The notes: a model not told the origin generated them from the sequence alone. Counted from the first letter of the stretch, positions 1 to 8,423 are shown. The stretch: DNA of 62,025 bases from Nocardioides sediminis (GCF_003047295.1 NZ_PZYZ01000012.1:1-62025); one strand, 5' to 3'. Numbers and translations are program-made.

Positions 1-1258
1 CCTGCACGCCTCCATCGACACCGAGGGCCGCTCGGCCGACCGGCGTGGGGACTTCGACGACGTGTACGGCGACTGGGACGCGCTGCGCGAGGCCGTGTCG
101 TCCGGGGGCGCGGCGGTCGCCGTCACCGGGGAGGGGTGGGCCGCCCTGCGCGCCGCCGAGGCCGACCCCGCGGGCCTGACCGACGAGCAGGCGCTGGCCC
201 TGATGACCGCCGACGGCGACCTCCTCGAGCAGGTGTGCCGCCTCGCCGACGACCTGCGTCGCGAGACCGTCGGCGACGAGGTGAGCTACGTCGTCAACCG
301 CAACATCAACTTCACCAACGTCTGCTACGTCGGGTGCCGGTTCTGCGCGTTCGCCCAGCGGCGCACGGACGCCGACGCCTACTCCCTGTCGCTCGACCAG
401 GTCGCCGACCGGGCGCAAGAAGCGTGGGAGCTCGGCGCCACCGAGGTCTGCATGCAGGGCGGCATCGACCCCGAGCTGCCGGGCACGGCGTACTTCGACC
501 TCGTCGCCGCCGTGAAGGCGCGCGTGCCGGGGATGCACGTGCACGCCTTCTCCCCGATGGAGATCGTCAACGGCGCCACCCGCACCGGACTGTCGGTCGA
601 GGACTTCCTGGTGAAGGCGAAGGATTCGGGCCTGGGCTCGATCCCGGGCACCGCCGCGGAGATCCTCGACGACGACGTGCGCTGGATCCTCACCAAGGGC
701 AAGCTCCCCACCCGCACCTGGATCGACGTCGTGACCACGGCGCACCGCGTGGGCCTGCCGTCGAGCTCGACGATGATGTACGGCCACGTCGACAACCCGC
801 GTCACTGGGTGCAGCACCTGCGGGTGCTGCGCCGCATCCAGGACGCAGCGCTGGAATCTGGGGTGGTCGGCTTCACCGAGTTCGTGCCGCTGCCGTTCGT
901 GCACACCTCCTCGCCGATCTACCTCGCCGGCGTCGCCCGCCCGGGCCCGACGATGCGCGACAACCTCGCCGTCCACGCGATGGGCCGGATCATGCTGCAC
1001 GGCTCGATCCGCCACGTCCAGACGAGCTGGGTCAAGCTCGGCGTCGACGGCACCCGGGCCATGCTCCGCGCCGGCGCCGACGACGTCGGTGGCACGCTGA
1101 TGGAGGAGACCATCTCCCGGATGGCCGGCTCTGACCACGGCTCGGCCAAGACCGTCGCCGACCTCACCGACATCGCGGCCGGCATCGGGCGTCCCGTGCG
1201 CGAGCGGACCACGACGTACGGCGCCCCGGTCCGGGCGGCACGGACGGCCACGCCGTGA
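1..1258 (+). CDS. fbiC: FO synthase FbiC, C-terminal (CofH) part, 5' truncated
   Basis: The reading frame is open from base 2 with no start, so the gene begins outside the window; about 418 residues are visible. A radical-SAM cysteine motif CYVGCRFC (CxxxCxxC) follows a NRNINFTNVC context typical of the CofH half of FbiC, and the DFDDVYGDWDAL stretch before it resembles the linker between the CofG and CofH halves. The CofH part joins the tyrosine-derived hydroxybenzyl group to 5-amino-6-ribitylaminouracil on the way to FO, the chromophore of coenzyme F420. A stand-alone CofH cannot be excluded, but the open upstream frame favours the two-domain actinobacterial FbiC. The stop overlaps the next gene by four bases (GTGA). 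Confidence 0.93.
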   Translation, partial: LHASIDTEGRSADRRGDFDDVYGDWDALREAVSSGGAAVAVTGEGWAALRAAEADPAGLTDEQALALMTADGDLLEQVCRLADDLRRETVGDEVSYVVNRNINFTNVCYVGCRFCAFAQRRTDADAYSLSLDQVADRAQEAWELGATEVCMQGGIDPELPGTAYFDLVAAVKARVPGMHVHAFSPMEIVNGATRTGLSVEDFLVKAKDSGLGSIPGTAAEILDDDVRWILTKGKLPTRTWIDVVTTAHRVGLPSSSTMMYGHVDNPRHWVQHLRVLRRIQDAALESGVVGFTEFVPLPFVHTSSPIYLAGVARPGPTMRDNLAVHAMGRIMLHGSIRHVQTSWVKLGVDGTRAMLRAGADDVGGTLMEETISRMAGSDHGSAKTVADLTDIAAGIGRPVRERTTTYGAPVRAARTATP

Positions 1259-1872
1259 GGGGCACGGGACGCCAGCCGATCCTCGTGGTCAGCACCGCGG
1301 CGAGCGCGGCGGACGTGCAGCGCCTCCGCGACGACCTCGGCCGCGACCCGGTCGTGCTGAGCGCCCCGACGGCCGAGGCCAAGCGGGTGGCGACCGCCCT
1401 GGGCGTCGAGCCCCGGCCGGAGGTGCTGCTGGCGCCGGTGCGCTTCCCTGACGCCGACCGGGGTCACCGCCTGGACGACCTCGTACGCCGCCACGCCCTG
1501 ACGGACCGGTTCCGTGACGTGGTCGTCGTGGTCGACCCCGCGACGGTGACCCTGCTGCTCCGCGTGCTGGCGCCCGACCAGCTGCCGACCGCGGGAGCGG
1601 TGACCGTCGTGGGGCTCCCGCGACCCGACCGGGCCGTGGCCGTACGACGCGCGGTCGTCGCGGGCGTCGTGCTCGGCCTCCTCGCCGGTGTGGGCCAGTC
1701 GTGGGGACCGGTCCTCGCCCTGCCCGCCGTCGTGGCGGCGGCCGGCCTCGGCCTGCTGCTGGTCGTGTCGTGGCGGCACCTCGGTCGCGAGCTGCTGCTG
1801 GCCGCGGGGGTGTCGGTGCTCGTCCTCTTCCTCGGCGTCGCGGGATCGGCACGCTTCCCCGGCGCCTGGTGA
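1255..1872 (+). CDS. Hypothetical membrane protein downstream of fbiC
   Basis: This 205-residue protein starts at a GTG that overlaps the fbiC stop (GTGA), so it is probably translationally coupled to it. The first 130 residues look soluble, with alternating strands and helices and a VVVVVDPATVTLLLRVL stretch. The last 75 residues hold about three hydrophobic helices, roughly residues 137-155, 157-175 and 181-197. I recognise no family. The coupling hints at a role near F420 metabolism or the membrane, but that is inference only. It converges on mmuM, with 42 bases between the stops. Confidence 0.7.
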   Translation: MRGTGRQPILVVSTAASAADVQRLRDDLGRDPVVLSAPTAEAKRVATALGVEPRPEVLLAPVRFPDADRGHRLDDLVRRHALTDRFRDVVVVVDPATVTLLLRVLAPDQLPTAGAVTVVGLPRPDRAVAVRRAVVAGVVLGLLAGVGQSWGPVLALPAVVAAAGLGLLLVVSWRHLGRELLLAAGVSVLVLFLGVAGSARFPGAW

Positions 1873-1914
1873 GTGGAGCGCCCGCGCCTGCAGGGCTGAG
1901 CAGGACGCCCGGCG

Positions 1915-2838
1915 TCAGTCCGCCAGCGCCGCCGCCAGCCCCGCGATGTCGGCCGGGCCGGTGCCGCAGCACCCGCCGACCCAGCGCGCGCCGGCCCCCA
2001 CCCACGCGTCCACGAGCCCGAGGTCGAAGCCCGACGGGCCCTCCCAGGTGCGCGTCGCGGCGTCCCAGCTGCCGCCCTTGTTGGGGTAGGCGACGGCCGG
2101 GAGGCCGGTGGCCCGGACGGCGGCCTCGACCGCCCCGAGCACGTGCTCGGGGCGGGAGCAGTTGACGCCCGCGGCGACCAGCGAGGTGGACCCTGCGAGG
2201 GCGTCGTACGCCTCGGTGAGGGGCTGGCCGGCGTTGGTGCGGTCGTCGGCGACGGAGTAGGTGAACCACGCCGGGACGCCGATCTCGTCCAGCAGCTCCA
2301 CCAGCACCCGGGCCTCGTCGACGTCGGGGATCGTCTCGACGGCGAACAGGTCGGGGGAGGCGGAGGCGAGGAGCTCCAGGCGCGGGGCGTGGAAGTCCCG
2401 CAGCTCGCGGGCCGTGAGCCCGTAGCGGCCGCGGTACTCCGACCCGTCGGCGAGCACGGCGCCGTACGGGCCGACCGACGCGGCGACGAGCAGGCCCTCC
2501 CGCCCGGTCGACGCGGCGACCTCGTCGCGGACCTCCCGGGCCACCGAGACGCTGGAGGCGATCAGCCGTGCTGCCTCGCGCTCGTCGAGGCCGGCGGCCA
2601 CCAGCCCCGGCACGCTCGCCTGGTAGCTCGCGGCGATGGCGACCTGCGCGCCCGCGTCGAAGTAGGCCCGGTGGGCGGCGGCGACCAGGTGCGGCGCGTC
2701 GGCCAGCAGCCGGGCGGTCCACAGCTCCGACCCGAGGTCGGCGCCGAGCGCCTCGAGGGCCGTGGACAGGCCGCCGTCCAGGACGGTGACCGGGACAGAG
2801 TCGGTCGTGAGGTCCCGGGCGTCGTCCGTGCGGCTCAT
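1915..2838 (-). CDS. mmuM: Homocysteine S-methyltransferase (MmuM-like)
   Basis: The 307-residue protein carries the zinc-binding cysteines of the Pfam S-methyl_trans family: GVNCSRPEH in the middle and the GGCCGTGP motif near the C-terminus. An N-terminal VLDGGLSTALEALG is also typical. It should methylate homocysteine to methionine using S-methylmethionine or a similar donor, in the cytosol. I chose ATG at 2838 because a TACCGT -10 hexamer (2851-2846 on the minus strand) lies 7 nt before it, the spacing of a leaderless transcript. A longer start about 14 codons upstream is possible. It is divergent from the amylosucrase gene, with 87 bp between the starts. The open frame continuing antisense to amylosucrase is a GC artefact. 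Confidence 0.9.
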   Translation of the reverse strand: MSRTDDARDLTTDSVPVTVLDGGLSTALEALGADLGSELWTARLLADAPHLVAAAHRAYFDAGAQVAIAASYQASVPGLVAAGLDEREAARLIASSVSVAREVRDEVAASTGREGLLVAASVGPYGAVLADGSEYRGRYGLTARELRDFHAPRLELLASASPDLFAVETIPDVDEARVLVELLDEIGVPAWFTYSVADDRTNAGQPLTEAYDALAGSTSLVAAGVNCSRPEHVLGAVEAAVRATGLPAVAYPNKGGSWDAATRTWEGPSGFDLGLVDAWVGAGARWVGGCCGTGPADIAGLAAALAD

Positions 2839-2925
2839 GGCCACCACGGTAGGCGGCACCTCCTCGACCCCCGTCATCGTCCGCGGACCGGGCCGGAGGG
2901 GTCGCCGGTGCGGTTGTATGTCTCC

Positions 2926-4797
2926 ATGACGGCCGCGCCGCGATCCCACGAGACGGTCCTCGCGGCGTTGCCCGCGCACCGGCGCGAGGTGTTCGAGGCC
3001 CGCCTCGAGCGCTGGTGGCCCGACCTGCTCGAGGGCCTGGCCGAGGTGTACGACGACGCGGACGCCGTGGCCGACCGGGTGGTCGCGCTGGCGGCGCGGG
3101 CCTACGCGGAGCGCGACGACGACCTGCACGCCCTCGACCTCCGGCGGACCCTGGCCCCCGACTGGTTCCAGCGGCCGGAGACGGTGGGCTACGCGGCGTA
3201 CGTCGACCGCTTCGCCGGCACGCTGCGCGGCGTGGCCGACCGGGCGGCGTACCTCCGCGACCTCGGTGTCACCTACCTCCACCTGCTGCCGCTCCTCGAG
3301 CCGCGCGACGGCGACAACGACGGCGGCTACGCGGTCAAGGACTACCGGGCCGTGCGCCCGGACCTCGGCACCATGGACGACCTGCGCGACCTGACCCGCA
3401 CGCTGCGCGCACAGGGCATCTCGGTCTGCCTCGACCTCGTCCTCAACCACGTGGCGGCCGAGCACGAGTGGGCGGTCCGGGCCCGCGCCGGCGACCCGAC
3501 CTACCGGGCCTACTTCCTCGTCCACCCCGACCGCACCGTGCCCGACGCCTACGAGGCCACGCTGCCCGAGGTCTTCCCCGACTTCGCGCCGGGCAGCTTC
3601 ACGTGGGACGACGACCTCGACGGCTGGGTGTGGACGACGTTCAACCGCTGGCAGTGGGACGTCAGCTGGGCCAACCCGGACGTCTTCTGCGAGTACGCCG
3701 ACATCGTCCTCAACCTCGCCAACCACGGCGTGGAGGCGATCCGGCTGGACGCGATCGCCTTCATCTGGAAGCGGCTGGGCACCTCGTGCCAGAACCAGCC
3801 CGAGGTGCACGCGCTCACCCAGGCGCTGCGTACCGTCACCCGGATCGCCTGCCCCGCGACGGTGTTCAAGGCCGAGGCGATCGTGGGCCCGCGGGACCTC
3901 GTGCAGTACCTCGGCACCGGCCGCCACCACGGCAAGGTCAGCGATCTCGCCTACCACAACGGCCTGATGGTGCAGGGCTGGTCGATGCTCGCCTCCGGCG
4001 ACGTGCGGCTGGCCAGCCACGCCCTCCAGCAGCTCGACCCGGTCCCCGCCTCCACGGCCTGGGTCACCTACGCGCGCTGCCACGACGACATCGGCTGGGC
4101 GATCGACGACGGGGACGCGGCCGCGGTGGGCGTGGACGGCTTCGCGCACCGGTCGTTCCTCGCCGACTTCTACAGCGGCGAGTTCCCCGGCTCGTGGGCG
4201 CGGGGGCTGGTCTTCCAGCACAACCCCGCCACCGGCGACCGGCGCATCTCCGGGTCGCTGGCCAGCCTCGCGGGTCTCGAGTGCGGCGACCCCCACGCGG
4301 TCGACCGGATCCTGCTCCTGCACGCGCTCGTCCTGGGCTGGGGCGGCCTGCCGGTCCTGTGGATGGGTGACGAGGTCGGCCTCCTCAACGACGCGCACTG
4401 GGCCGAGGACCCCGCGCACGCCGACGACAACCGGTGGGTCCACCGGCCCGTCCTGCCCTGGCCGGTGGTCGACGAGCACGACCTGCTCCGCGCCGTACGA
4501 CGCCTGGTCCGGGCCCGCGGCCGGACCCCGCACCTGCACGCGTCGACCGGCACCGAGGTGCTCGACCCCCACGACACCGGCGTCCTGCTGACCCTGCGCC
4601 AGCACCCGCTCGGCCCGATGGTCGGGGCCTACAACGTGACCGCCACGGAGCGGTGGGTGTGGGGCGACCGCCTCCGGGCCGTGGGCCTCGACCCGCACCA
4701 CAGCGTCGACCGGGTCAGCGGCGTGACGCCCGCTCTGGCCGGTCCCGGGGACGTGCGGCTGGCGCCCTACCAGGCGGTGTGGCTGACGGCCCCGTGA
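2926..4797 (+). CDS. Amylosucrase (GH13 subfamily 4)
   Basis: The 623-residue length and domain layout fit amylosucrase, which converts sucrose into an alpha-1,4-glucan plus fructose. Asp275 (in RLDAIAF) would be the nucleophile, Glu317 (FKAEAIVG) the acid/base and Asp387 (CHDDIGW) the third carboxylate. All three sit close to the equivalent residues of the Neisseria enzyme as I remember it. An N-terminal helical region (about 1-80) precedes the TIM barrel and a beta C-domain follows. There is no signal peptide, so it acts in the cytosol or is exported unconventionally. GTG at 2908 is an alternative start. No sucrose transporter or glycogen gene is nearby. It ends 10 bp from the convergent VOC gene. 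Confidence 0.9.
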   Translation: MTAAPRSHETVLAALPAHRREVFEARLERWWPDLLEGLAEVYDDADAVADRVVALAARAYAERDDDLHALDLRRTLAPDWFQRPETVGYAAYVDRFAGTLRGVADRAAYLRDLGVTYLHLLPLLEPRDGDNDGGYAVKDYRAVRPDLGTMDDLRDLTRTLRAQGISVCLDLVLNHVAAEHEWAVRARAGDPTYRAYFLVHPDRTVPDAYEATLPEVFPDFAPGSFTWDDDLDGWVWTTFNRWQWDVSWANPDVFCEYADIVLNLANHGVEAIRLDAIAFIWKRLGTSCQNQPEVHALTQALRTVTRIACPATVFKAEAIVGPRDLVQYLGTGRHHGKVSDLAYHNGLMVQGWSMLASGDVRLASHALQQLDPVPASTAWVTYARCHDDIGWAIDDGDAAAVGVDGFAHRSFLADFYSGEFPGSWARGLVFQHNPATGDRRISGSLASLAGLECGDPHAVDRILLLHALVLGWGGLPVLWMGDEVGLLNDAHWAEDPAHADDNRWVHRPVLPWPVVDEHDLLRAVRRLVRARGRTPHLHASTGTEVLDPHDTGVLLTLRQHPLGPMVGAYNVTATERWVWGDRLRAVGLDPHHSVDRVSGVTPALAGPGDVRLAPYQAVWLTAP

Positions 4798-4807
4798 CCG
4801 GGTGCCG

Positions 4808-5505
4808 TCAGGCCGGCAGGACGCGCAGCTCGTTGCCGTCGGGGTCGGCCATCACCACCCGTGTCGGCTCCCGGTCCAGCACGCGGGCACCGAGGAGGAC
4901 CAGCCGGTCGACCTCGTCCGACAGGTCGGCGTCGACGACCAGCTCGAGGAGCATCCGGTTGGGCCCGTGCCGCTCGTCGAGCGGCGGACCGCCCCACGCG
5001 ATCTTGGGCCGCCGTGCGGCGAGCGGACGGCTGTCTCGCCGTCCTGGTCCCACACCAGCGGCCAGTCCAGGGTCTGCGACCAGAAGCGGCCGACCTCCGG
5101 GGTGCCGTCGCAGGCCAACTCGCCCAGGAACCCGCACCCGGCGAGCCAGCGGTTGCCGTGCTCGATCACGCACAGCTCGTTGCCGTCGGGGTCGGCGAGC
5201 ACCACGTGCCCCTCCTCCGGCAGCTGCCCGACGTCGAGGTGCCGCCCGCCGAGGTCGAGGACCCGCTGGACGGTCCTCTCCTGGTCGCCGGGGACGGCGC
5301 TCGTCAGGTGCAGGTGGGTCTGGTTGAGGCCCACCCGCGGCGAGTCGGTCGCCTCGAACCGCATCCCGAACCCGGTGTCGTCGGTGGCCCGCAGCCGGGT
5401 GGCGTCCGCGAGGTCGGGCTCCCAGCCGAGCAGCTCCGCCCAGAAGCGGGCCAGCCGGTGCGGGTCGCTGGCGCGAATGCACAGGACGTCGAGCCTCACT
5501 GACAC
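4808..5505 (-). pseudogene. Two-domain VOC/glyoxalase-like protein, frameshifted
   Basis: Two joined reading frames together make a protein with two VOC half-repeats, each ending in a strand with ADPDGNEL (ADPDGNELCVIE and ADPDGNELRVLP). The first frame runs from GTG 5505 to about 5010; the second continues to 4808. Restoring one base in the run around 5004-5010 joins HGG to PKIAWGGPPLDERHGPNRM without loss, so one G:C pair is missing. VOC proteins of this actinobacterial type are usually intact and about 230 residues long, and their substrate is unknown. Both halves keep good codon usage, so the lesion is recent or a sequencing error. The start is uncertain; a short leaderless-looking uORF (5531 to about 5496) overlaps it. 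Confidence 0.72.
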
Positions 5506-5583
5506 GAGCGCACCACCGTCCGGAGCATCACCCGGCCACGCTAGGCCGACGACGCCGGACGCGCGACCGGGATTCCGGCCCGA

Positions 5584-5676
5584 CCGGCGCACAGCGTCGG
5601 CAGCTGGGACGGCGGGGACCGCGTCGCAGGCGTGCCTGCACGATCCCGCCCGCGAACTGCCGACGCTGTGCGCCGG
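5584..5676. repeat. 93-bp palindromic element with perfect 20-bp inverted repeat
   Basis: The arms are CCGGCGCACAGCGTCGGCAG at 5584-5603 and its exact reverse complement at 5657-5676, with a 53-nt centre. The centre has its own small hairpin (GCAGGC-GT-GCCTGC). It lies between the 3' end of the GntR gene and the 5' end of the VOC gene, both on the minus strand. It could serve as a strong terminator for the GntR gene, although no T-run follows. It could also be a small non-autonomous mobile element. Confidence 0.85.
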
Positions 5677-5717
5677 CTCAGCGCGTCGACGTGTCGATCA
5701 CGAACCGACCGCGCCCG

Positions 5718-6395
5718 TCAGGTGCCCGACGCCTCCTCGTCGACGCCGTCGGCGATCGCGGTGGCCGCGACGCTTCGGTCGACGTGGCTGCGCATCAGGG
5801 CGGCTGCACCCTCGGAGTCCCGCTCGACGACGAGGTCGACGAGCCGCCCGTGCTCCTCGAAGTCGCGGGCCCGGGCCTCGCCGTCCGGGGGCACCTGGAG
5901 GCCCGCGCGGCGGTAGCGGTCGGACTTGTCCCACAGGTCGTCGAGCAGGTGCACGAGCACCGAGCTGTGCGAGGCGGTGTAGATCGCCCGGTGCACCTCG
6001 CGGTGGGCCACCAGCGCGGGCTCGCCCCACTCGCGGGTGACCGGCAGCAGGTGGCGGAGCGCCTCGCGCATGCGCTCGACGTCCTCGTCCGTACGACGCG
6101 TGGCCGCCAGTCCGGCCGCCTCCGACTCCAGCGCCCGCCGGGCCTCGACGAGCTCGCGCGCCTCCACGGGGTCCATGGCCGCGACCCGTGCGTTGCGGTG
6201 CGCGTCCAGGACGACCAGGCCCTCGCCGCTGAGCCGGCGGATCGCCTCGCGCAGCGGGGTGATGCTGATCGAGAGCTCGTCGGCCAGCACGTACTGCTTC
6301 AGGGCCGACCCGGCCTCGATCCGGCCGTCGAGGATGCGGCCGCGGAGCTCGGCGTACGCGACGTCGCTCTTGCTGGAGTACCCGCTCGCAGTCAT
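5718..6395 (-). CDS. GntR-family regulator, FCD (FadR) subfamily
   Basis: The 225-residue protein has an N-terminal winged helix-turn-helix (about residues 10-75, with ITPLREAIRRLSGEGLV) and an all-helical FCD ligand domain (about 85-215). The FCD metal/ligand residues are visible as D/E/H positions, for example HREVHRAIY and RSHVDRS. FCD regulators usually bind carboxylic or sugar acids. It is divergent from the D-tartrate dehydratase-like gene and probably represses it, releasing it in the presence of tartrate or a related diacid. Its own promoter has TATAAG 8 nt before the ATG, inside one of two ATCTTATAAG sites in the intergenic region. That fits autoregulation. Confidence 0.9.
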   Translation of the reverse strand: MTASGYSSKSDVAYAELRGRILDGRIEAGSALKQYVLADELSISITPLREAIRRLSGEGLVVLDAHRNARVAAMDPVEARELVEARRALESEAAGLAATRRTDEDVERMREALRHLLPVTREWGEPALVAHREVHRAIYTASHSSVLVHLLDDLWDKSDRYRRAGLQVPPDGEARARDFEEHGRLVDLVVERDSEGAAALMRSHVDRSVAATAIADGVDEEASGT

Positions 6396-6401
6396 GCCCG
6401 G

Positions 6402-6468
6402 ATCTTATAAGGCCCGGTTGCGGAATCCGCCGAAGGCGCCGTAAGGTCGGTCTCACATCTTATAAGAT
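6402..6468. promoter_or_regulatory. Divergent GntR operator/promoter with two CTTATAAG palindromes
   Basis: The 91-bp space between gntR and the enolase-family gene holds a perfect 12-bp palindrome ATCTTATAAGAT at 6457-6468 and a second copy, ATCTTATAAG, at 6402-6411. Both stand out as AT-rich islands in GC-rich DNA. Each contains a TATAAG that could be a -10 hexamer: the left for gntR, the right for the enzyme. An alternative promoter for the enzyme is TTGCGG (6418-6423), 18 nt, TAAGGT (6442-6447), with the right palindrome near the start site. Binding of the GntR protein here is inferred. Confidence 0.6.
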
Positions 6469-6486
6469 CGACCGAGAGGGCAGCCC

Positions 6487-7659
6487 GTGAAGATCGTCTC
6501 CGTCCATGAGGGAGTCATCCCGATCAGCTCCTCGATGAGCAACGCGTTCATCGACTTCAGCACGATGGACTGCTCCGTGGTGGCGCTGGTCTCCGACGTG
6601 GTGGTCGACGGTGAGCCGCTGGTCGGCTACGGGTTCAGCTCCAACGGGCGCTACAGCGCGGGCGAGATCCTGCGCCGGCGCATCCTGCCCCGGCTGACGG
6701 CCGCGCCCGCCGACGCGCTCCTCGACGAGCACGGGGAGCTCTCGCCCGCTCGCGCCTGGGACCTGATGATGCGCAACGAGAAGCCGGGCGGGCACGGGGA
6801 GCGGTCCGTCGCGGTCGGTGTCGTCGACATGGCCCTGCACGACCTCGCAGCCAAGGCGGCCGGGGTGCCGCTCTACCGCTGGATCTCCGACCGCTACGGC
6901 GACGGCGACCCGGACGAGTCGGTCTTCGTCTACGCCGCAGGCGGCTACTACGCGCCCGGCAAGACCGACCGCGACCTGCAGGACGAGATGCGCGGCTTCC
7001 TCGACGCCGGCTACGAGGTCGTGAAGACGAAGATCGGCGGCGCCGACCTGGCCGAGGACCTGCGCCGGGTCGAGGCGGTGCTGGAGGTCCTCGACGGCGA
7101 CGGCTCGCGCCTCGCGGTCGACGTCAACGGTCGCTTCGACCTCGACACCGCGCTGGCCTACGGCCGCGCGCTCGAGCCCTACAGCCTGTTCTGGTACGAG
7201 GAGGTCGGCGACCCGCTCGACTACCGGCTCAACGCCGTGCTGTCCGAGCACTACCCCCACCCGATCGCGACCGGCGAGAACCTCTTCTCGCTCCAGGACG
7301 CGCGCAACCTGGTGCGCCACGGTGGGATGCGTCCCGACCGCGACTGGATCCAGGTCGACCCGGCGCTGAGCTACGGCCTCGTGGAGTACGTCCGCATCCA
7401 GGAGATGCTCGCCCGGCACGGTTGGTCCTCGCGACGCTGCATCCCGCACGGCGGCCACCAGTTCTCCCTCCACATCGCCGCGGCGCTCAAGCTCGGCGGC
7501 AACGAGTCCTACCCCGGCGAGTTCCAGCCGACCGGGGGCTTCGCCGACGACGCGGTCGTCGAGCGCGGTCGCGTCAGCCCGGGCGAGCGTCCGGGCATCG
7601 GCCTGGAGGGGAAGGCGGCGTTCCACGCGGTGCTGCGCGGGCTGCACGCCGAGGGGTGA
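6487..7659 (+). CDS. tarD: Enolase-superfamily dehydratase, D(-)-tartrate dehydratase-like
   Basis: The 390-residue protein matches the D-tartrate dehydratase group of the enolase superfamily, both in my memory of the Bradyrhizobium enzyme and in layout. Residues 104-110 read GGHGERS, the KxK motif is Lys180-Thr-Lys182, the metal ligands are Asp212, Glu238 and Glu264, and the catalytic His321 lies in CIPHGGHQ. The expected reaction is dehydration of D-tartrate to oxaloacetate, needing Mg. The start is GTG 6487 behind a GAGAGGG site. It converges with the GAF-ANTAR gene. No tartrate transporter adjoins it; the Tct-type transporter at 20094-23347 is the nearest carboxylate uptake system. Another sugar acid or diacid is the main alternative substrate. 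Confidence 0.85.
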   Translation: MKIVSVHEGVIPISSSMSNAFIDFSTMDCSVVALVSDVVVDGEPLVGYGFSSNGRYSAGEILRRRILPRLTAAPADALLDEHGELSPARAWDLMMRNEKPGGHGERSVAVGVVDMALHDLAAKAAGVPLYRWISDRYGDGDPDESVFVYAAGGYYAPGKTDRDLQDEMRGFLDAGYEVVKTKIGGADLAEDLRRVEAVLEVLDGDGSRLAVDVNGRFDLDTALAYGRALEPYSLFWYEEVGDPLDYRLNAVLSEHYPHPIATGENLFSLQDARNLVRHGGMRPDRDWIQVDPALSYGLVEYVRIQEMLARHGWSSRRCIPHGGHQFSLHIAAALKLGGNESYPGEFQPTGGFADDAVVERGRVSPGERPGIGLEGKAAFHAVLRGLHAEG

Positions 7660-7668
7660 TCGGAGTCC

Positions 7669-8355
7669 TCAGGGCGTGCGGCGCGCCGCGGACTCCTCGA
7701 GCAACCGCCGCGCGACCTCACGCAGCTTGACGTTGTTGTCCTGGGAGAGCCGCGCCAGGAACCCGAACGCCCGGGCCTCGTCCAGCTCGAAGCGCTCCAT
7801 CGCCACGCCGACCGCCTGGCCGATGAGCTGCCGGGTCGCGACCGCCTCGCGCAGCTGGGTGATCTCACGGGCGTAGGCGATGGCCATGGCCGACTGGTGG
7901 GCGAAGAGGTCGGCCAGGGGGTCGATGTCGGCGAAGACGCCCGCCCGCGGGGCGTACAGGTTGAGCGCACCCTGCGAGCCGTTGGCGTCGAAGAGCCTCA
8001 GCCCTGCCTGGGCCTCGATGCCCGCGGCAACGGCGACCGGGGCGTATCGCGGGAACCGCGGGTCCTCGGCGAGGTGCGGGGCGAACACGTGCACGGTGTC
8101 GACCGCCGCCTCGTAGCAGGGCCCCTCGTGGAGCTCGTACTGCGCCGCGTCCAGGCCGAGGAGCAGCGGTGCGGTGGGGGCGATCGTCTCCAGGCGGCCG
8201 TCCGCGTGCTTGACGGTGATGCTGGCGTGCTCGACCTCGGGGATGACCTCGACGGCGGCCCGGGTGATCTGCTCGAGCGTCCGGTCGAGGTCCCCGGGGG
8301 ACAGGGCCTCGGACAGGCGACGGCTCGCGTTCGTCATCTCACGCGCGGCGTCCAT
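7669..8355 (-). CDS. GAF-ANTAR domain protein
   Basis: The 228-residue protein has an N-terminal GAF domain (about 15-165) and a C-terminal ANTAR three-helix domain (about 168-225; REAVATRQLIGQAVGVAMERF...A..L). ANTAR domains bind paired RNA hairpins and act as antiterminators. The GAF part probably senses a small ligand or redox state, though I see no haem or metal signature. ATG 8355 has a good site (AAGGTGG) upstream; longer starts lack one. Its leader on the minus strand contains a long hairpin at 8389-8423, a possible autoregulatory target. Confidence 0.88.
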   Translation of the reverse strand: MDAAREMTNASRRLSEALSPGDLDRTLEQITRAAVEVIPEVEHASITVKHADGRLETIAPTAPLLLGLDAAQYELHEGPCYEAAVDTVHVFAPHLAEDPRFPRYAPVAVAAGIEAQAGLRLFDANGSQGALNLYAPRAGVFADIDPLADLFAHQSAMAIAYAREITQLREAVATRQLIGQAVGVAMERFELDEARAFGFLARLSQDNNVKLREVARRLLEESAARRTP

Positions 8356-8388
8356 GGCGCACCACCTTCTCGGTCGTGGGCTGGGGGC

Positions 8389-8423
8389 GGCTTCCAGGCC
8401 CTTGGTCTCAAGACCTGGAAGCC
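8389..8423 (-). promoter_or_regulatory. Stem-loop in the leader of the GAF-ANTAR gene
   Basis: GGCTTCCAGG at 8389-8398 pairs perfectly with CCTGGAAGCC at 8414-8423. Inside, CTTG (8401-8404) pairs with CAAG (8409-8412) around a 4-nt loop. The structure begins 33 nt upstream of the ANTAR protein's start codon. It could be an RNA regulatory element for the gene or a terminator/insulator between the divergent genes. The tetraloop does not match the hexaloop expected of known ANTAR targets. Confidence 0.5.

Noticed and set aside
2839..4701. Long minus-strand open frame antisense to amylosucrase
   Set aside because: Continuous only because of high GC; it reads as low-complexity Arg/Gly/Val protein, and the real mmuM start at 2838 has its own promoter signal.
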